From: Dyadobacter endophyticus
GTDB taxonomy: Bacteria > Bacteroidota > Bacteroidia > Cytophagales > Spirosomataceae
Direction: 5' to 3'
Assembly (NCBI RefSeq): GCF_014641595.1
Contig: NZ_BMIA01000003.1
Location: forward strand, 1 to 64,000
DNA length: 64,000 bases
Position 1 is the first letter of the stretch. The number at the start of each line of letters is the position of its first letter. A program made the position numbers and the translations under genes. The notes beneath the pieces are model-generated. The model did not search any database, was not told the DNA's origin, and saw only the letters and a program-made list of their open reading frames with translations. This document shows positions 61,074 to 64,000 of this stretch, piece by piece.

Positions 61074-62886
61074 CGGTCAACTGGATTGCTTGAATGGATA
61101 CTTTGCCGGAAGAAAATCGGTAGGTGTCTTCGTTGACTAGTGCGGCCCTGGTTTCGCCATCATGGTCGGTGTATTCAATAACTTCACCCATCTGGGAGTA
61201 CTGCCGCATGGTCATTTCAGTTTCGATCATCACTGACCTGTCAGAAAATACCTGCGGGACTGATTCCAAGTCGACATCGGAGCTTTCGACCTCTCCGAAA
61301 GTAGACGCCGAGTAATTGCCGGTACCGGCCGCAAAAGATGCTTTTCCATTTATGCCGAGCACATTCGCCCACCGCTTTAAAATTTGGCGAGGTGAAAGTG
61401 AAGCATTGATCACGCTTTCAGCATTCAGCACGCCGGATACATCCCCGATTTTGGCGACATAGACATTGCCTGTCCTCTGGGCTTCAATCACGAACAATCG
61501 TTCATCCTGATTGGTATCGGCCTTGTCGGAGCTGGGATTTCTGCGCAGCACTTCCATTGCCTTGCCTGCCGCTGACAAGGAATTGACCACAACAGAAAGC
61601 GGGGATTTTATTTTTTGCTGGTTTGTGATATAGCTGCGACTTGTGCAAAACTCGTCTCGGCCGGCGGCTGTTTCAGATTGCCAGTTGGCATACCCTACTT
61701 CACAGGTTGAATGAAAAAAAGGCGATGGAGCATGTTCGAGCTTTTCATAGTCATAAACCCTGGAACGAGGTAGTTTTTTTACCATATCGGCCTTGGTTTC
61801 CAGATATAACTTCCCGTCTCGTTTCCAGCAAGCAAGGTTTTCAATGGCGTTGAAGTCGTCGAATAGGGACTTGAAGGAAACGAGCAAGGGGGATCGGTAT
61901 CCGCGCAGGTTGCGCTCACTGGTTAGGACCCGCGAAGCCCCATTTCCTTTCGTCAGAAAATCGCTCGATACGGTAACGGTTCCATTGGTGAGCTTCTCAA
62001 CCAAAGCCTCAAAGGCCTGCTTCCAGGTAAGACCCCAGATTAGCGATGATTCCGCATTCGAGTTTTCGTAAATAGTCAGAAAGCTCTCTGTACTGTACGA
62101 GGCCGTCATTCCGGCAGAACCAACGACGGTCACGCGCAGGTATGCCCCTTGCGGCACTTCGATTCGATCTGATATGTAAAAGTCCTGTTGCGATCCGGAA
62201 GCCGACAATATGGTTAGCGTTCGGCTATCCTTCACTGCGCCGTCCTGGGTTACTTCGGCAACGAAATTGACGTTGCCGGATCCGCTCCACATCCCTATTA
62301 CCTTGCCTTGAAGAGTCAATACAGCTTTCCGGTCGGTACTGTTTCGATAAATCGGCTCGACGACTGATTGTGTGCTGACCGAAAGGCCGTTACCCTCCCC
62401 ATTTTTCGAAGATGCCAAAGGAATGGAATGCTGCGTCCCTGATACGTAGAATGGGCTGGAAAGACCATCAGCGATCGAATATGCAATCCCGTCCGAGATT
62501 GTTTGTTCAGGAAACCTGATTTCAATTTTCGGTTCGATCGAAACAGTAAGGCCAGACAGCGATTCGAGCTCAGTATCTTCATCCCGGAAGCTAACCTTGA
62601 AGTATCGGCCATCGTCCGAATGGATGGCGAAATCAACCTCGCCCTGATAGATGATCTCACCACCTTCTTCCACTTCAAAGATCGCGCTGGCATTTATCCG
62701 GTGCTTCTTCCACAACGAAAGCAGGATGCTGCGTGCTTCGCCGGTAAATCCCACCTCGCCTACACCCAGAACCTTGGCGGTACGGTGCCGCCAGATACCG
62801 AAGTATCCTGTATGCCGCACCCTGGTCCAGTATACGCCAGTCCAGCCTATCGGCTCGTCGATTTGTGTCCCGTTCAGGTAAAACAT
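61060..62886 (-). CDS. tail protein, 608 aa
   Basis: A 608-residue beta-rich protein starting MFYLNGTQIDEPIGW. The first 150 residues look like a baseplate hub or distal-tail-type domain, followed by a mixed alpha/beta region with two long helices. It lies next to the tape measure gene, where tail-tip proteins are expected. Confidence 0.65.
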   Translation of the reverse strand: MFYLNGTQIDEPIGWTGVYWTRVRHTGYFGIWRHRTAKVLGVGEVGFTGEARSILLSLWKKHRINASAIFEVEEGGEIIYQGEVDFAIHSDDGRYFKVSFRDEDTELESLSGLTVSIEPKIEIRFPEQTISDGIAYSIADGLSSPFYVSGTQHSIPLASSKNGEGNGLSVSTQSVVEPIYRNSTDRKAVLTLQGKVIGMWSGSGNVNFVAEVTQDGAVKDSRTLTILSASGSQQDFYISDRIEVPQGAYLRVTVVGSAGMTASYSTESFLTIYENSNAESSLIWGLTWKQAFEALVEKLTNGTVTVSSDFLTKGNGASRVLTSERNLRGYRSPLLVSFKSLFDDFNAIENLACWKRDGKLYLETKADMVKKLPRSRVYDYEKLEHAPSPFFHSTCEVGYANWQSETAAGRDEFCTSRSYITNQQKIKSPLSVVVNSLSAAGKAMEVLRRNPSSDKADTNQDERLFVIEAQRTGNVYVAKIGDVSGVLNAESVINASLSPRQILKRWANVLGINGKASFAAGTGNYSASTFGEVESSDVDLESVPQVFSDRSVMIETEMTMRQYSQMGEVIEYTDHDGETRAALVNEDTYRFSSGKVSIQAIQLTDEYI

Positions 62887-63125
62887 CAGTCAGCCAGTTT
62901 ATAATACTCGGTTGCGCGCCTGCGGTATCCTCGAAGATCAGCCTGTAATTTTCGGGCATTGGCCTTGATGTTCACGCGGGTTTGCGGCGTCTCGTTTTCC
63001 ATATTGATCAGCATTCCGAGCGAATTCAGGATTTTGTCCAGTTCAGAGATGTCGAATACGGCAACGGGCGTTACGGTCTTAACCTTGCGCTCCTTTTTGG
63101 CTGACTTTTTCGAGGGGGTGGGCAT
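62886..63125 (-). CDS. small phage protein, 79 aa
   Basis: A 79-residue basic-N-terminal, helical protein between the tape measure and tail-tip genes. Function unknown; small chaperone-like accessory is possible. Confidence 0.55.
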   Translation of the reverse strand: MPTPSKKSAKKERKVKTVTPVAVFDISELDKILNSLGMLINMENETPQTRVNIKANARKLQADLRGYRRRATEYYKLAD

Positions 63126-63126
63126 A

Positions 63127-64000
63127 TTAGTCTTTAAAAAATGTGTTGTAATAGTTGATCTTCTGCTGGTTTCGCATTTCAGAGATTCCTACTCCGTTCT
63201 GATCGACGTTGATGTTGACAAGGGATTTCTTTTCGAAAGCCTTTCTCATTTCGCGGATTTCATTTTCCAGCCGCTCAGTAGAAATTGAGGCTGGCCCGGA
63301 CATTGAGAAGTCCGGTAGCACCATTTCCGGTATTTTCGGAATTTCTGTACTCGGTAGCCGGTCCATCAGATTCGCATATTGCAGGTATCCGTGCACCAAA
63401 TCTTGGTTGGAGACTCTTGGCCCAAGGAATTGATTGAGGTATGTGGGCATTACGCGCTCACCTTCGTGAATACGGGTGTAGATTTCATCAATTCCGTAAT
63501 TGGCGTCCGGATCCCATTTGTCCCGCGTCACCCAGGGATCACCGTGGAATCGTGGGCGACCAGGACGGTTTGGCGTTCCACCCCCTCCACCTCCATCTAC
63601 CGTTGTCCCTCCCCCTACTGGAACGTTTTCGCGAGGCCTTGAAGGGCTGGAAGGACGGGATGATCCTGGAATGCCCGGAGCATAAATCTGGTACGCCCCT
63701 CCTATTCCAGAAAATGGATTTTGCATGTTTTCCAGCTCAATAACCTGAGACATAGCGATAGCATGCCCTTTCCCATTTCCTTTCCCTAGAGCGACAGCCG
63801 CAGCCGCTTTGAGCTCAGCAATCGCAAATCTTCGCATAGCCTCCCACTTCTGTTCTTCGATGGCGATCTGAGCCAAAGCCGCATTATGCTGAACTACCAC
63901 CATAGCCTGTTGCATTTGAACCTGCGCATCATACAGCTTGGTTCTCAGCTCATCCAATGCACCTTGCAGATTCCATTCGATTTCTGAAACAGCATCCGCT
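63127..64000 (-). CDS. tape measure protein, C-terminal part (cut by window edge)
   Basis: The frame stays open to the right edge, so only the C-terminal 290 or so residues are visible. They start with a long amphipathic helix (ALAQIAIEEQKWEAMRRFAIAELKAAAAVAL), a Pro/Gly-rich linker, and an end block IHEGERVMP, typical of Gly/Ser-rich tape-measure C termini. It should set tail length. An internal TTG at 63957 is not used as the start. Confidence 0.7.
   Translation of the reverse strand, partial: ADAVSEIEWNLQGALDELRTKLYDAQVQMQQAMVVVQHNAALAQIAIEEQKWEAMRRFAIAELKAAAAVALGKGNGKGHAIAMSQVIELENMQNPFSGIGGAYQIYAPGIPGSSRPSSPSRPRENVPVGGGTTVDGGGGGGTPNRPGRPRFHGDPWVTRDKWDPDANYGIDEIYTRIHEGERVMPTYLNQFLGPRVSNQDLVHGYLQYANLMDRLPSTEIPKIPEMVLPDFSMSGPASISTERLENEIREMRKAFEKKSLVNINVDQNGVGISEMRNQQKINYYNTFFKD

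Overview
The window looks like a chromosomal segment of a Bacteroidota bacterium, most likely from the Cytophagales (a Dyadobacter/Spirosoma-like organism; this is inference from style, not a match). Supporting signs are: almost no Shine-Dalgarno sequences in front of genes, promoters of the TTTG-N19-21-TAnnTTTG type, many short secreted lipoproteins, a C10 cysteine protease, a DUF4494-type phage gene and an IntDOT-like tyrosine recombinase with Ser in place of the first catalytic Arg.

Region 1 (about 0.3-8.3 kb) is a defence-island-like block. It holds a two-gene pair with a PD-(D/E)XK nuclease-like protein (882-3196), a gene-poor gap, and then a compact ubiquitin-like conjugation operon on the minus strand (4099-6419). 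The operon encodes a tandem ubiquitin-like protein, an E2-like protein and a JAB peptidase fused to an E1/ThiF adenylyltransferase. Divergent from it lie an XRE regulator and an ImmA/IrrE-type metallopeptidase, with several palindromes in the shared intergenic region. A serine recombinase with an inverted repeat at its start closes the block. I regard the ubiquitin-like operon and its unusual active-site features as the most interesting content.

Region 2 (9.4-13.8 kb) is a set of exported proteins: a C10 peptidase lipoprotein, a small lipoprotein, an outer-membrane barrel-like protein, a lipoprotein with a metallopeptidase-like motif and a small secreted protein. Region 3 (13.9-20.6 kb) is a decayed mobilizable element: MobC-like and relaxase genes, two paralogous genes flanking them, a non-coding segment with 31-bp direct repeats and a 12-unit array of exactly 10-bp period, an XRE gene, a frameshifted mobC fragment and a frameshifted tyrosine integrase. 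A tmRNA/tRNA-3'-end-like sequence lies just beyond the integrase.

Region 4 (20.9 kb to the right edge) is a large prophage, incomplete at the edge. A divergent repressor/Cro-like pair is followed by rightward early genes: a lambda-O-like initiator with iterons inside its coding sequence, a DnaC-like loader, a RuvC-like nuclease, a RecE-like nuclease, a DnaQ-like exonuclease, many small proteins and a cytosine methyltransferase. Leftward insertions carry cargo: an OLD-like ATPase/nuclease with two exported proteins, and DNA-repair genes (zincless Fpg/Nei-like glycosylase, SRAP). Late genes all run leftward from the edge to 42.46 kb: tape measure, tail proteins, a receptor-binding-type protein with SGNH esterase domain, portal, head morphogenesis, scaffold, major capsid, a secreted glycosidase-like/beta-lactamase-like fusion, and a lysis block (spanin-like pair, holin candidate, M15 endolysin). 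Early and late transcription converge on a terminator at 42443-42463. No CRISPR array, rRNA or intact tRNA was seen.
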